Source: an uncultured Myxococcales bacterium (GTDB taxonomy: Bacteria; Myxococcota_A; UBA9042). From it: a stretch of DNA of 64,000 bases. This document shows positions 40,875 to 49,175 of the stretch, piece after piece. The notes under the pieces were generated by a model. The model made no database searches and was not told the origin of the DNA. It saw only the letters and a program-made list of their open reading frames with translations. The DNA lies in NCBI GenBank assembly GCA_903842345.1, contig CAIMLR010000020.1:1-64000 (forward strand), given 5' to 3'. The first letter of the stretch is position 1. The number at the start of each line of letters is the position of its first letter. Position numbers and translations under genes: made by a program.

Positions 40875-42811
40875 AAGTCTACGGCGTGGACCGCAACCCA
40901 ATCGAACTCGGCGCCGTGCTTGGCCGCGGCGGTGAAGGCGTTGTGTACACGCGCCTCGGCCGCGAGGGCGACGCCTGCAAGATCTACACGCGCTCGCCGA
41001 CGGCAGCGCGCACGGCCAAGCTGACGTGGATGGTCAGCCGTCTGCAGCAGCACCCGGATCTGGCGCAATGGTGCACGTGGCCGCAGGAACTGCTGTTTGA
41101 CGCGCAGCAGGAGTGCATCGGCTTCGCCATGGCGCGGCTGGAGCAGCTGCGGCCGATTCACGAGGTCTACCAGCCCGACCAGCGCAAGTCCGTGCTGCCA
41201 TCCGCCGGCTGGGATTTTCTGGTGCGCGTGGCGACGAATTGCGCGCGCATGTTTGAGACGCTGCACAAGTACGACGTGATCGTCGGCGACGTGAACGAGC
41301 GCAACATCTTCGTCGATGCCGACGCGACCGTGCACCTCGTGGACTGCGATTCCTTCCAGATCACCGATGGCGACCAGTTCTTTGGCACCGGCGTCGGCGT
41401 TGTCGACTACACGCCGCCGGAAATGCAGGGCAAGGATTTTCGCGTGGTCCCGCGCACTGTGGAGCACGACCGTTTTGGCCTCGCCGTCATCGCTTTCAAG
41501 CTGCTGTTGATGGGCCGCCACCCGTTCAGCGGCGGTGCGTCGGGCGATCTGCATCAGGCGATCGCCAACAAGGACTGGGACTATCCGCAGTTGGCGCAGC
41601 GGCTGCGGCATCTGCTGCCGTGGTCGGTGATCGGAGCACCGGTGCGCGCGGCGTTTGTCAGCGCGTTCACGGAGGAACAGCGGCCGTCCGCGGCGGTGTG
41701 GGTCGAGCGGCTGACGGCGTTTGAAGCGACCCTCCAGCCGTGTCGGCGGGAGCCGCTGCACAAGGTCCCGAACGGCTTGGGCAATTGCCCGTGGTGCACG
41801 ATCGAGCAGGTCGCGGGCTATGCCTACTTCTCGCGCCCGCAGACGCAGTTCCACTCCAACTGGCAAGGTCCGGACGCGCTGCTGGCGCCGCTGCTCGCTG
41901 AGCTGCAGGAGCTGCCCGCCCCGCGCCAGCCCGAGGAATGGCAAGCGCCACAGGGCATGGAGGCGGCGATCGCGACGGCGCGGGCGATGCTCCAGGCTGA
42001 ACGTCCGCCGGATTTGGTGAGCTGGTACCTGGCGCTGGGCGGCGGTCTTGTGGCGTTTGGCGGTGTGGCGATGGCGCTGTTCCAGCCGACCCGCGGGGTT
42101 GTCGTCGGCGGCGCGGGCGTGCTGGCGCTCGTGGCGTCGCGCTGGCTGTCGGTGCGGCGGCAGCTGCCGTGGCATCGGGTGAATTTGGAAATCGAAAATA
42201 AAATCAAATTGATGCGCGAAATTGAAGCGGAGTGGAAAGGCGAGGCGCTGCGGTTTCGCGATCAGGATCGGCGGCTGCGGGCGTGGCTGGCGGACCTGCG
42301 CGGCCAGGTGATGGCGGTGGGCGCGCAACGCCAGCGGGAGATCGACAAGCTGGAGGGCGACGAAGTTTCCGCGGGTCTGCGCGCCGGGCTGATGCGGTAC
42401 CCGCTTGCGTCCGTGTCGATTCCCAACGTGCCGGTCGAGAAGAAACGCGCGCTGGCCATTCGCGGCGTGCTGACGGCGGCGGACCTTGATCGCGGCAAGC
42501 TGGCCGTCATTCCCGGCTTGGCCGATGCGCAGATCGACGCGCTGATCGCCTGGCGCCGCAGCGTTGAAGGGCAGCTGACCGGCACGCGCGCGCAGGAGCC
42601 GAATCCGGCGCAGTTGGGCGCCATCGACAGCAACTTCCAGCACTTGCGGGATAACCTGCTGGGGGAGATGCGCGGCGCATTGGGCACGCTGCGCGATGCC
42701 GGAAGTCTCGCCGATGGCCGGATGGCGGAGTTGCTGGCGCAGGGGCGGTCGGCCGGTCTGGCGCTGCAGGAGCGCGTGGATGCAGTGCGACGCGAGTTCA
42801 TCGAGCACTGA
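40871..42811 (+). CDS. TerY-P type protein kinase with membrane hairpin and HhH motif
   Basis: A 646-residue kinase. The glycine-rich loop LGRGGEGVVYT (17-27), Lys 37 in ACKIYT, a catalytic loop GDVNERNIF (Asp 140, Asn 145) and a metal motif VDCDSF (Asp 158/160) replace the canonical HRD/DFG forms, as is usual for TerY-P kinases. A CPWC half zinc-knuckle lies near 302-305. Two hydrophobic helices follow at about 382-425, then a coiled coil and a helix-hairpin-helix-like segment (LAVIPGLADAQIDALIAW, about 541-558). The protein is probably anchored in the inner membrane with the kinase in the cytoplasm. GTG start by GTGA overlap with the phosphatase. Confidence 0.85.
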   Translation: MKVYGVDRNPIELGAVLGRGGEGVVYTRLGREGDACKIYTRSPTAARTAKLTWMVSRLQQHPDLAQWCTWPQELLFDAQQECIGFAMARLEQLRPIHEVYQPDQRKSVLPSAGWDFLVRVATNCARMFETLHKYDVIVGDVNERNIFVDADATVHLVDCDSFQITDGDQFFGTGVGVVDYTPPEMQGKDFRVVPRTVEHDRFGLAVIAFKLLLMGRHPFSGGASGDLHQAIANKDWDYPQLAQRLRHLLPWSVIGAPVRAAFVSAFTEEQRPSAAVWVERLTAFEATLQPCRREPLHKVPNGLGNCPWCTIEQVAGYAYFSRPQTQFHSNWQGPDALLAPLLAELQELPAPRQPEEWQAPQGMEAAIATARAMLQAERPPDLVSWYLALGGGLVAFGGVAMALFQPTRGVVVGGAGVLALVASRWLSVRRQLPWHRVNLEIENKIKLMREIEAEWKGEALRFRDQDRRLRAWLADLRGQVMAVGAQRQREIDKLEGDEVSAGLRAGLMRYPLASVSIPNVPVEKKRALAIRGVLTAADLDRGKLAVIPGLADAQIDALIAWRRSVEGQLTGTRAQEPNPAQLGAIDSNFQHLRDNLLGEMRGALGTLRDAGSLADGRMAELLAQGRSAGLALQERVDAVRREFIEH

Positions 42812-42898
42812 CGCCGAGACGCCTTTTGATTGCCGCCCACGGCAAAGCCTGCGAGGATCGACCCGCCGTGCGCCACGCTGCGGGTGCTGGAAGATGCC

Positions 42899-43816
42899 AT
42901 GTTGCTGAACAAGAAACTGACGCTGCCGGCCAATGAGCCGCGGATTGACCTGCTGGTGCAGCGGTTGACGGAAGTCACGCGGTCGGAGTTGCGCGGCCTT
43001 TTTGACCACGCGTGCGTGCGGCTGGACGGCCACGTGTGCGCGCAGCCCAACGCGACCGGGCGCGCCGGCCAGACGCTGGAGGTGACCTGGGAGGCCGGGC
43101 GCCGCTACAAAGAGAAGCCCAAGGAACGGCAGAACCGCGATTTCATCATCGCTTTTGAGGACAAGCACCTCATCGTCGTGAACAAGCGCGCCGGCGTGTT
43201 GACGGTGCCGACCGATCGCAAGGAAGACGACACGCTTGTGCACGCCGTGGCGCGCCATTTCAGCCGGGGCGAACGGATCACGCACCGCGCCTGGATCGTG
43301 CACCGGCTGGATCGCGACACGTCAGGGCTGCTGGTCTTTGCCCGTACCGAGGCGGTCGCGTCGGCCATCAAGGACCAATTTGAGGCGCGCAAGCCGGAGC
43401 GCGAGTACGTCGTGGTTGTCGCCGGGCGGGTGCCGAACGACGCCGGGACGATCCGCAGTTATCTGATGACGAACGACGATCTGGACCAGTATTCCACGAA
43501 CGTGCCCGGCGAGGGCAAGCTGGCGATCACGCATTACAAGGTGCTGGAGCGCCTGCGCGGCGCGACGCTGCTGCAGGTGAACCTGGAAACGGGCCGGCGC
43601 AACCAGATCCGCGTGCATTTTGCCGAACGCGGCCATCCGGTGCTGGGCGACGTGCGGTACCGGCCGGAGCTGGCCAGGCATCCCGCGTGGCACGAGAGAC
43701 GCCTGGCGCTGCACGCGCGGACGTTGGGATTCAAGCATCCGGTGACGGGGCAGGCGATTCGGCTGATCGCGGAGACGCCGGTGTGCTTTGCCGCGTTTGT
43801 GCGGGCGGCGCGGTAG
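42899..43816 (+). CDS. RluA-family pseudouridine synthase
   Basis: A 305-residue protein. An N-terminal S4-like RNA-binding region (RIDLLVQRLTEVTRSELRGLF) precedes the RluA catalytic domain with HRLDRDTSGLLVFA (catalytic Asp 138) and LETGRRNQIRVHFAERGHPVLGD. It isomerises uridine to pseudouridine in rRNA or tRNA. The exact target (RluC/D-like or other) is not resolved. The start is the ATG at 42899 with GGAAG upstream. The last 86 bases overlap the 3' end of the convergent methyltransferase-flippase gene. Confidence 0.88.
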   Translation: MLLNKKLTLPANEPRIDLLVQRLTEVTRSELRGLFDHACVRLDGHVCAQPNATGRAGQTLEVTWEAGRRYKEKPKERQNRDFIIAFEDKHLIVVNKRAGVLTVPTDRKEDDTLVHAVARHFSRGERITHRAWIVHRLDRDTSGLLVFARTEAVASAIKDQFEARKPEREYVVVVAGRVPNDAGTIRSYLMTNDDLDQYSTNVPGEGKLAITHYKVLERLRGATLLQVNLETGRRNQIRVHFAERGHPVLGDVRYRPELARHPAWHERRLALHARTLGFKHPVTGQAIRLIAETPVCFAAFVRAAR

Positions 43817-46229
43817 GGTCGGTTGCGGGCGACCGCTGGAACCAACCGCGGACGACGTCGCGATCAGCCGCGCTGAGCAGATCCAGCCGCCAGAATGCCG
43901 TCAGCGCCAGCGTGGCATAGAGCGCTGTTCGCCAGACCAGATTGGCGATTTCGCCGCTTGGACCCGACAGCGGAAGCGCCGGCAGGAGCGCCACGGGCCC
44001 CATGGCGCCCGCTGCGACGCCCATGCGGATTGCCCACGCGCGCCACGGAAACGCCGCGGACCACGCGACGCCCGCGCCGCCCGCAATGCCGCGCAGGAGC
44101 AGGGCGATCGCCACGAATTGGCTGAGCACGAACGCCGCACAGCCGCCAATGAGCGCGCCGTGCGCGGTCAGGAACCCTTGGCCATGCGCCAGCCAGAGCA
44201 GACCGCAGCCCAGGAGCGTTGTTGCCAGCGCGGCCAACTGCGCTCTCAGCACCACGCGCGGCAACCCGAGGGCGAGCAGGACCGTCCCGTATGCCGTCAG
44301 GCGCAGCGGCAGCAGCAGGGCGGTGAGGCGGAACGGCACGGCGGCGCTCGCCCAGCGCGGCCCACCCATCGCGGTCAGCAGCGGCGCGGTCTCCACGCTG
44401 CACCAAACCCATACGGGCAGGACGACCAGCGCGACCCGCAGCATGCTCGCGTGCCACAGCGCCAGGCCCTCCCGGCGCTGGACAGGCTGGCGCATCAGGT
44501 GCGTCAGGTGCGGCAACATCGCGACGGCCACGGCGTTGGGCAGCATGGCCACGAGCGGCAGTTCCTGCGCACCAACAGCAAAATCGGCGAAAAGCGCGGC
44601 CGGGAGCAGAAAGCCCGCAGTCCATGTCGTGAGTTGCCGGTTCAACGTCGCGGTCAGGCCGGTCAGGGAAAGCGGAATCGCCATCTCCAGTTGTGCGCGC
44701 AGGCCGCCGGCAAACGGCTCAGGTGCCGCATCCGGAAAAGCGCGGAACACCGTTCCGACAGTGACCAACAGGCGCACGATCGACGCGAGGGCAAAACAAG
44801 CTGCGACTTGCCACAACGGCGCGCCCAGCAGAACCGGAACGAGCAGCGCGAGATTGGCGACGGCAGCGAGGCCCAACGCGCGGGTGGCGGCGCGACGGTG
44901 CTGGCGAATCCCGAGCAGGAAGGCCTGCAGCATCTGCGCCGGCAAGTCGGCGGCGATGGCGAGGGCGAGCCAGGGCAACAGCCTCGGGAGCGCCGGCAGA
45001 CCGGCTGGCAGGAGCGCAGGAATGTGGCCCGCAGCGAGTACGGCCAGCGCGGCGAGCACGCCGAGCGTACCCAGCAACTGGAGCGATTGCCGGGCCAGCG
45101 CCGCCTGTTGCCCCGTCGACGCGCGCGGCAGAAGCGCCAGAAGCGAGTCAGGCACCGCCAGCGTGCCAAGCGTCATCGCGCTGACGTGCAGCGCAAGGGC
45201 AAACGCGAGCGTTCCGTACGCCGACTTGTCCAGAAGCCGGACGAGCGCAAAGAACTTCACGGAGTCCAGCGCTGCAACGGCGACGCGGCCTGCCACGACC
45301 GCGCCGACGTCGGACGCGACCCGATTGGCCGTGGGCGGGTTGCCGATGCGGGGCTCGTCCGGATCGTCGCGCTCCAGCAGCAACGTCATCCAGTACGGCC
45401 GGACTGTCCTGCGCTGGGCCACGCGCCAGATGCCGTCGGCAACCGCGGCTGCGCCCGACAGCGCCCACTGCGCCGCCCCCACGTGCGGCAACGCGAAGCG
45501 CTGGCACGCACAGCCAGGGCACGTCACGTGCAGCCCTGGGTAGACGAACCAGCGACCGGCGCGCTGCTGGCGGAATTGTTCGATACGCGGATGCGTGAGG
45601 CGTTCAGGGCGGCCATGCTCCAACCGCGCGCGGACCGAGAAGCCTGGGAATTGCCCGGCGAGGTCCGCTGTCGAGAACGACTGCAGATGGCCATAGACGT
45701 GGAATTCCAGACCGCATGCCGGGCATCGCGCAAAGCGGCGCCGCAGCACCTCCTCGTTCGGGACCGAGACCAAGACCCAGCGCCGCGTGACGCGCGCCAT
45801 CTCGCGCACCGCGCGCTCCCGCGTCGCAGCCGGCAAGTGCTCCAACAGCTCGCTGGAGAAGACGAGATCGGCGCTCTGATCGGCCATCGGGAGCTGCTCG
45901 GCGCTCGCGCACACCCGGGCAACATGCGGCGCTCGCACGGCCAGACGCGCGAGGGCGGCCTCGCTGCGATCCACCGCTTGCACGTGATAGCGCTGCGCCA
46001 GCGCCGTCGTCAGCACGCCATCGCCGCAGCCGACGTCGACGATGGTGCGGACGCCGTCGGGCACCAAGCGCAGCAGCTCCTCGGCCTTGCGCACGACGTG
46101 CGGATCGACGTCGCTCCGCGCGGCCTGCCAGTACGCATCGTAGAAGGCTGGGCTATCGGGTTCCGCTCGCGGCTTGGCCAGCGCGGTCTTGTCGACGGGG
46201 CGCCGCAAGGCCGGCAAAAAAACGTGCAT
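43731..46229 (-). CDS. SAM-methyltransferase / MOP-superfamily flippase fusion
   Basis: An 832-residue two-part protein. Residues about 25-290 are a class I SAM methyltransferase with VDVGCGDG (64-71), a SELLEHLP motif and two possible zinc knuckles (RCPACG, CPGCAC). Residues about 310-800 contain roughly a dozen hydrophobic helices and resemble polysaccharide/lipid flippases of the MOP superfamily (Wzx/MATE-like). The two activities, modification and translocation of a lipid-linked glycan, would be physically joined. There is no frameshift between them. The start is the ATG at 46229 with CGGAG; an ATG at 46289 adds 20 residues. The C-terminal tail is a Pro/Ser-rich stretch that overlaps the RluA gene by 86 bases. 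Confidence 0.8.
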   Translation of the reverse strand: MHVFLPALRRPVDKTALAKPRAEPDSPAFYDAYWQAARSDVDPHVVRKAEELLRLVPDGVRTIVDVGCGDGVLTTALAQRYHVQAVDRSEAALARLAVRAPHVARVCASAEQLPMADQSADLVFSSELLEHLPAATRERAVREMARVTRRWVLVSVPNEEVLRRRFARCPACGLEFHVYGHLQSFSTADLAGQFPGFSVRARLEHGRPERLTHPRIEQFRQQRAGRWFVYPGLHVTCPGCACQRFALPHVGAAQWALSGAAAVADGIWRVAQRRTVRPYWMTLLLERDDPDEPRIGNPPTANRVASDVGAVVAGRVAVAALDSVKFFALVRLLDKSAYGTLAFALALHVSAMTLGTLAVPDSLLALLPRASTGQQAALARQSLQLLGTLGVLAALAVLAAGHIPALLPAGLPALPRLLPWLALAIAADLPAQMLQAFLLGIRQHRRAATRALGLAAVANLALLVPVLLGAPLWQVAACFALASIVRLLVTVGTVFRAFPDAAPEPFAGGLRAQLEMAIPLSLTGLTATLNRQLTTWTAGFLLPAALFADFAVGAQELPLVAMLPNAVAVAMLPHLTHLMRQPVQRREGLALWHASMLRVALVVLPVWVWCSVETAPLLTAMGGPRWASAAVPFRLTALLLPLRLTAYGTVLLALGLPRVVLRAQLAALATTLLGCGLLWLAHGQGFLTAHGALIGGCAAFVLSQFVAIALLLRGIAGGAGVAWSAAFPWRAWAIRMGVAAGAMGPVALLPALPLSGPSGEIANLVWRTALYATLALTAFWRLDLLSAADRDVVRGWFQRSPATDPTAPPAQTRQSTPASPRSAESPAPSPDA

Positions 46230-46369
46230 GAAAGGCTCCGCCCGCGCCTGTTGCGCAGTCGCGGAAATGAGCCTATCGCCGGGAATCACCGGTTCGTGTT
46301 TCGGGGCTGTGAAGAACTGCGATGGGCGCGCGGATCAGCTCGCTCGCGCGTCTGGATGGCGCGGGAGCG

Positions 46370-46906
46370 TCACTCCTGCGGGTCAATCGCGACGAATTCC
46401 GGTTGGTTGTTCAGCACGCAATTGTCCAGCCGCGCGCCCGAATCGCCGTGGTGCGTGAAGCGAAACGTGGAATAGTGCCCGTCGCAATCGGCGTCGCCAT
46501 ACGCGGAGACTTCCAGTGTCGCGTCGGCCAATGTCCCGCCCGCCTTGATTTCATAGACGAACCAGTGCGGCTCATCCATTTTGAATTTCAAGGTCTTCCA
46601 CAGCGAGCGGTTCCACTCGATCTTGGCCGGATCGCAGCGGCCGTGGCCGTCGTTCACGCTCGGATCGCAGCAACTCTTGGCCAGCGTGCTGCGGATTTCA
46701 CCCACCGGGAACTGGCACACCATCCGCTCGCCGTTCGCGCCGAGCTTCGGCTTCACGTAGTAGACGTCGGAAATCCGCGTCAGCCGCGCCAGGTTGAGAA
46801 TCGCCTCCTCAGCGTGGGCGCGGCGCATGAGGACCGGCACGCCCCAAAAGAGCGTCGTGAGAGTGGCCAGCGCCAAAAGCGCCGCGATGATCTGCCGCGG
46901 TTTCAT
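46370..46906 (-). CDS. pilin-like secreted protein
   Basis: A 178-residue protein with an N-terminal hydrophobic helix (residues 5-25, IIAALLALATLTTLFWGVP). A conserved-looking domain follows with SCCDPSVNDGHGRCDPAKIEW, WKTLKFKMDEPHWFVYE and SAYGDADCDGHYSTFR. The GDxDxDGxYSTF segment with preceding W-x-x-L pattern resembles the C-terminal part of some delta-proteobacterial type IV minor pilins, but the prepilin GFTLIE motif is absent. It is therefore pilin-like at most. It starts by ATGA overlap with the MopE-like lipoprotein gene, so the two are coupled. Confidence 0.6.
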   Translation of the reverse strand: MKPRQIIAALLALATLTTLFWGVPVLMRRAHAEEAILNLARLTRISDVYYVKPKLGANGERMVCQFPVGEIRSTLAKSCCDPSVNDGHGRCDPAKIEWNRSLWKTLKFKMDEPHWFVYEIKAGGTLADATLEVSAYGDADCDGHYSTFRFTHHGDSGARLDNCVLNNQPEFVAIDPQE

Positions 46907-47850
46907 GGACACCCACTTTGCGAATCTGCCTGGCATGCATACCAGTTGCAGGTTGTTTTGGAGCAGAATTGCCAGCTTCCCGGCGCACAGCACTGATGGT
47001 TGGTGCCGCTCTTCCATGCGCACGTCGCGCCGGTCTTGAGCGCGCAACCCTGCCACTGGCAGTCCTTGCCGCAGACGTTTTCCTCGCACGGCTCGGTGCA
47101 TGCGGCGATGGCGCCGGGTTGGCACACGCCAGCGGTTCCCGCGGTAACGCACTTGCCGCCGACGCAGGTGGCGATCCCGCACGCGCTGCTCTCGTTGCTG
47201 CAGTCTACAGCGGCGCCGTGGCATGTGCCGTCGGTGCAGACGTCGCCGGTCGTGCAGGCGTCGCCGTCGTCGCACGCGAGACCTTTTTGGCTGACGTAGT
47301 CGGTCTTGGACTGGAGCGGATTGCACACCCTGCACGAATTCTGCGGATCCTTGCTGCCGGCGCCGACGCACGCGCCGCCGATCGAGCAGCCGAGCGGTCC
47401 GGGCGTGTGGCTGCACTTCGCGGCGCTGCAACTGTCGGCGGTGCACGCGTCGCCGTCGTCGCACAGGTCTTTCTGCGCACATTGGCCGATCTTGCAGTAG
47501 CCGACGGTGCACGGATCGCCGTCCTCGCACAGGTTGTCGTCTGTCACGCCGTTGCAGTCATCGTCCACGCCGTTGCAGGACTCCGCGGTCGGTGTGGCTG
47601 CGCTGCAGCTCGGCGCGCCGTTCTTGCAGGCCGTGACGGTCCCCGTGCAGGTACCAAAGTCGCTGTTCTTTGCGCACGCCGCGCCGATCTGGCAAGTCGC
47701 GATGGTCGCCTCGTCTACGCCGCCCGCGCCGTCCTCGCCATCAATCGTCCACGTGTCGACTGCGATCGTCGCCGCGTCGCCGCTGCCACCAGCGGGTGGG
47801 CTGCTGGCGCAAGCGGTCAGAACGATGGAGAAGATCAGCCAGCCGCGCAT
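46903..47850 (-). CDS. MopE-like Cys-rich lipoprotein
   Basis: A 315-residue lipoprotein (lipobox LTAC, Cys about 14). It has the putative metal-binding motif SCNGVDDDCNGVTDD, followed by several DxxxC and CxDGDxCT units (CEDGDPCT, CDDGDACTADSC, CDDGDACTTGDVC) and a Cys-rich tail with CCAPG. These repeats occur in MopE-type and other surface proteins of Myxococcota and methanotrophs; MopE binds copper through such a region. Whether this one binds metal is not shown. It is coupled by ATGA to the pilin-like gene. AAGG precedes the ATG at 47850. Confidence 0.8.
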   Translation of the reverse strand: MRGWLIFSIVLTACASSPPAGGSGDAATIAVDTWTIDGEDGAGGVDEATIATCQIGAACAKNSDFGTCTGTVTACKNGAPSCSAATPTAESCNGVDDDCNGVTDDNLCEDGDPCTVGYCKIGQCAQKDLCDDGDACTADSCSAAKCSHTPGPLGCSIGGACVGAGSKDPQNSCRVCNPLQSKTDYVSQKGLACDDGDACTTGDVCTDGTCHGAAVDCSNESSACGIATCVGGKCVTAGTAGVCQPGAIAACTEPCEENVCGKDCQWQGCALKTGATCAWKSGTNHQCCAPGSWQFCSKTTCNWYACQADSQSGCP

Positions 47851-47916
47851 GGTGCCTTGGCGGCGCGCCTCGGCGCCGGAGGGTCCAAGCGTAGCCAGCC
47901 TGCGGCAAAGCGGCAA

Positions 47917-49140
47917 TCAGGCGTCCAGTCCGGTGGTCACGCGCTGCCATGCCGCGTAGTACGTCGCCATTTTCACGTCGTACGCGTTCTTGGCATACGC
48001 CGGGCCGTTGTACAGCCGCGCGAAATTCGGCCAATCTTTGCCCTGCGCCGCCTGATGCAACGCCTTGGACGTGCGGATGAATTCAAAGAAGCCGATGGCC
48101 TGGGCGTCCTCTGACGCCGACAAAGCGGCGAACATCGTCTTGCCATCCGCGTAGCCCAAGCGCCCGGCGTTGAAGCCCATGACCTGCGCGGTCCCCATGC
48201 TGATGCTGTCGTACGCGGCGCTCTCGTCGATGGCCTTGGCCGCGTCAAAAGCCAGCCATTCCGCCGCCTGATTGGCGTGCGTGTCGGCCACGGTCTGCCG
48301 CGTGTAGCGGTGGAAGACCGCAGGCTCAAAACGAATTGTCATCTGACCGCTCTTCTGCCGCCGCCCGCCCGTCTCCGTCATCATGCACGCCGCCGCCACG
48401 CCGGGTTCAATCGCGATGCGCGCGGCCTCGCTGGCGATCAACGGCCCTTTGTCGTTGTACAACCCCGCCGCCATCCGCTCCGCCGGCGTCTTGCCGACGG
48501 CCTTCTTGCGATCCTGTGGCATCGGCGGCGGCACGTTGGCGGGCTGACCCGGCGTCGCCGGCGGCGCGCGCGTCGGCGCAGGCTGGGGCGTCTCGCCCGC
48601 GGCGGGCTTGGCCGGCTGCGCGTGCGCCTCCGGCAGCACAAGGACCTGACCGCGGCGGACTTGATTCGGATTGGGCACCGCGGCGCGGTTCAGATCCCAG
48701 ATGTCGCTCCAGCGCGACCCTTGGCCGAGTTTGGCCTGGGCGATCGCGATCAGCGTCTCGCCTGCCTGCACGGTGTGCGTTCTTGCATGCGCGGGAGGGG
48801 CCGCTCGCGGCTCAGTCGGCGGCGGCACCTGCGTTTGCGGCGGTTTGTCGCGCAGCGGCGGCAGCACCAGCACCGTTCCCGGCCGCAGTTGATGGGCGTT
48901 GGGCACACGCGCGCGGTTGGCGTTCCACAGCTCAATCCAGTAATGGCCGTCGCCGTACACCGCTTCCGAGATATCCCACAGCGTCTCGCCGTCGTCGACA
49001 ACCCGCGTCGGCAGCGCTGGGTCCAGTCCGTCCGCTGGCCGCGCGTCCGCTTGCTGTTGGCCGTTGCCGCGCGCCTTTTGCGCCCCAGCTGGCTGGGTGT
49101 CGGGCCGTTGCTTGGGCTTGTCCTGCAGGTCCTGGGCCAT
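47917..49140 (-). CDS. LysM protein with N-acetylmuramidase (DUF3380) domain
   Basis: A 407-residue protein. A charged N-terminus without signal peptide is followed by LysM 1 (about 44-95, GETLWDISEAVYGDGHYWIELWNAN), LysM 2 (about 119-170, GETLIAIAQAKLG), a Pro-rich spacer and an N-acetylmuramidase/DUF3380-like domain (about 215-400) with TIRFEPAVFHRYT and SISMGTAQVMGFN. LysM binds peptidoglycan glycan chains and the muramidase cleaves them, so the substrate is outside the cytoplasm although no Sec signal is seen. A release route such as lysis, a contractile machine or a non-classical path is implied. GGGAGG precedes the ATG. Confidence 0.8.
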   Translation of the reverse strand: MAQDLQDKPKQRPDTQPAGAQKARGNGQQQADARPADGLDPALPTRVVDDGETLWDISEAVYGDGHYWIELWNANRARVPNAHQLRPGTVLVLPPLRDKPPQTQVPPPTEPRAAPPAHARTHTVQAGETLIAIAQAKLGQGSRWSDIWDLNRAAVPNPNQVRRGQVLVLPEAHAQPAKPAAGETPQPAPTRAPPATPGQPANVPPPMPQDRKKAVGKTPAERMAAGLYNDKGPLIASEAARIAIEPGVAAACMMTETGGRRQKSGQMTIRFEPAVFHRYTRQTVADTHANQAAEWLAFDAAKAIDESAAYDSISMGTAQVMGFNAGRLGYADGKTMFAALSASEDAQAIGFFEFIRTSKALHQAAQGKDWPNFARLYNGPAYAKNAYDVKMATYYAAWQRVTTGLDA

Positions 49141-49175
49141 CGTCGCCTCCCGTCACAGGACTACCGCCAAATCGC

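Noticed and set aside
40751-43303. Open frame of about 850 codons on the minus strand across the TerY-P kinase and RluA
   Set aside because: It crosses two well-supported genes and encodes low-complexity Arg/His-rich sequence.
43788-46475. Open frame of about 895 codons on the plus strand opposite the methyltransferase-flippase fusion
   Set aside because: Very basic, Arg/Gln-rich sequence with no hydrophobic or domain pattern, while the minus-strand protein shows methyltransferase motifs and membrane helices.
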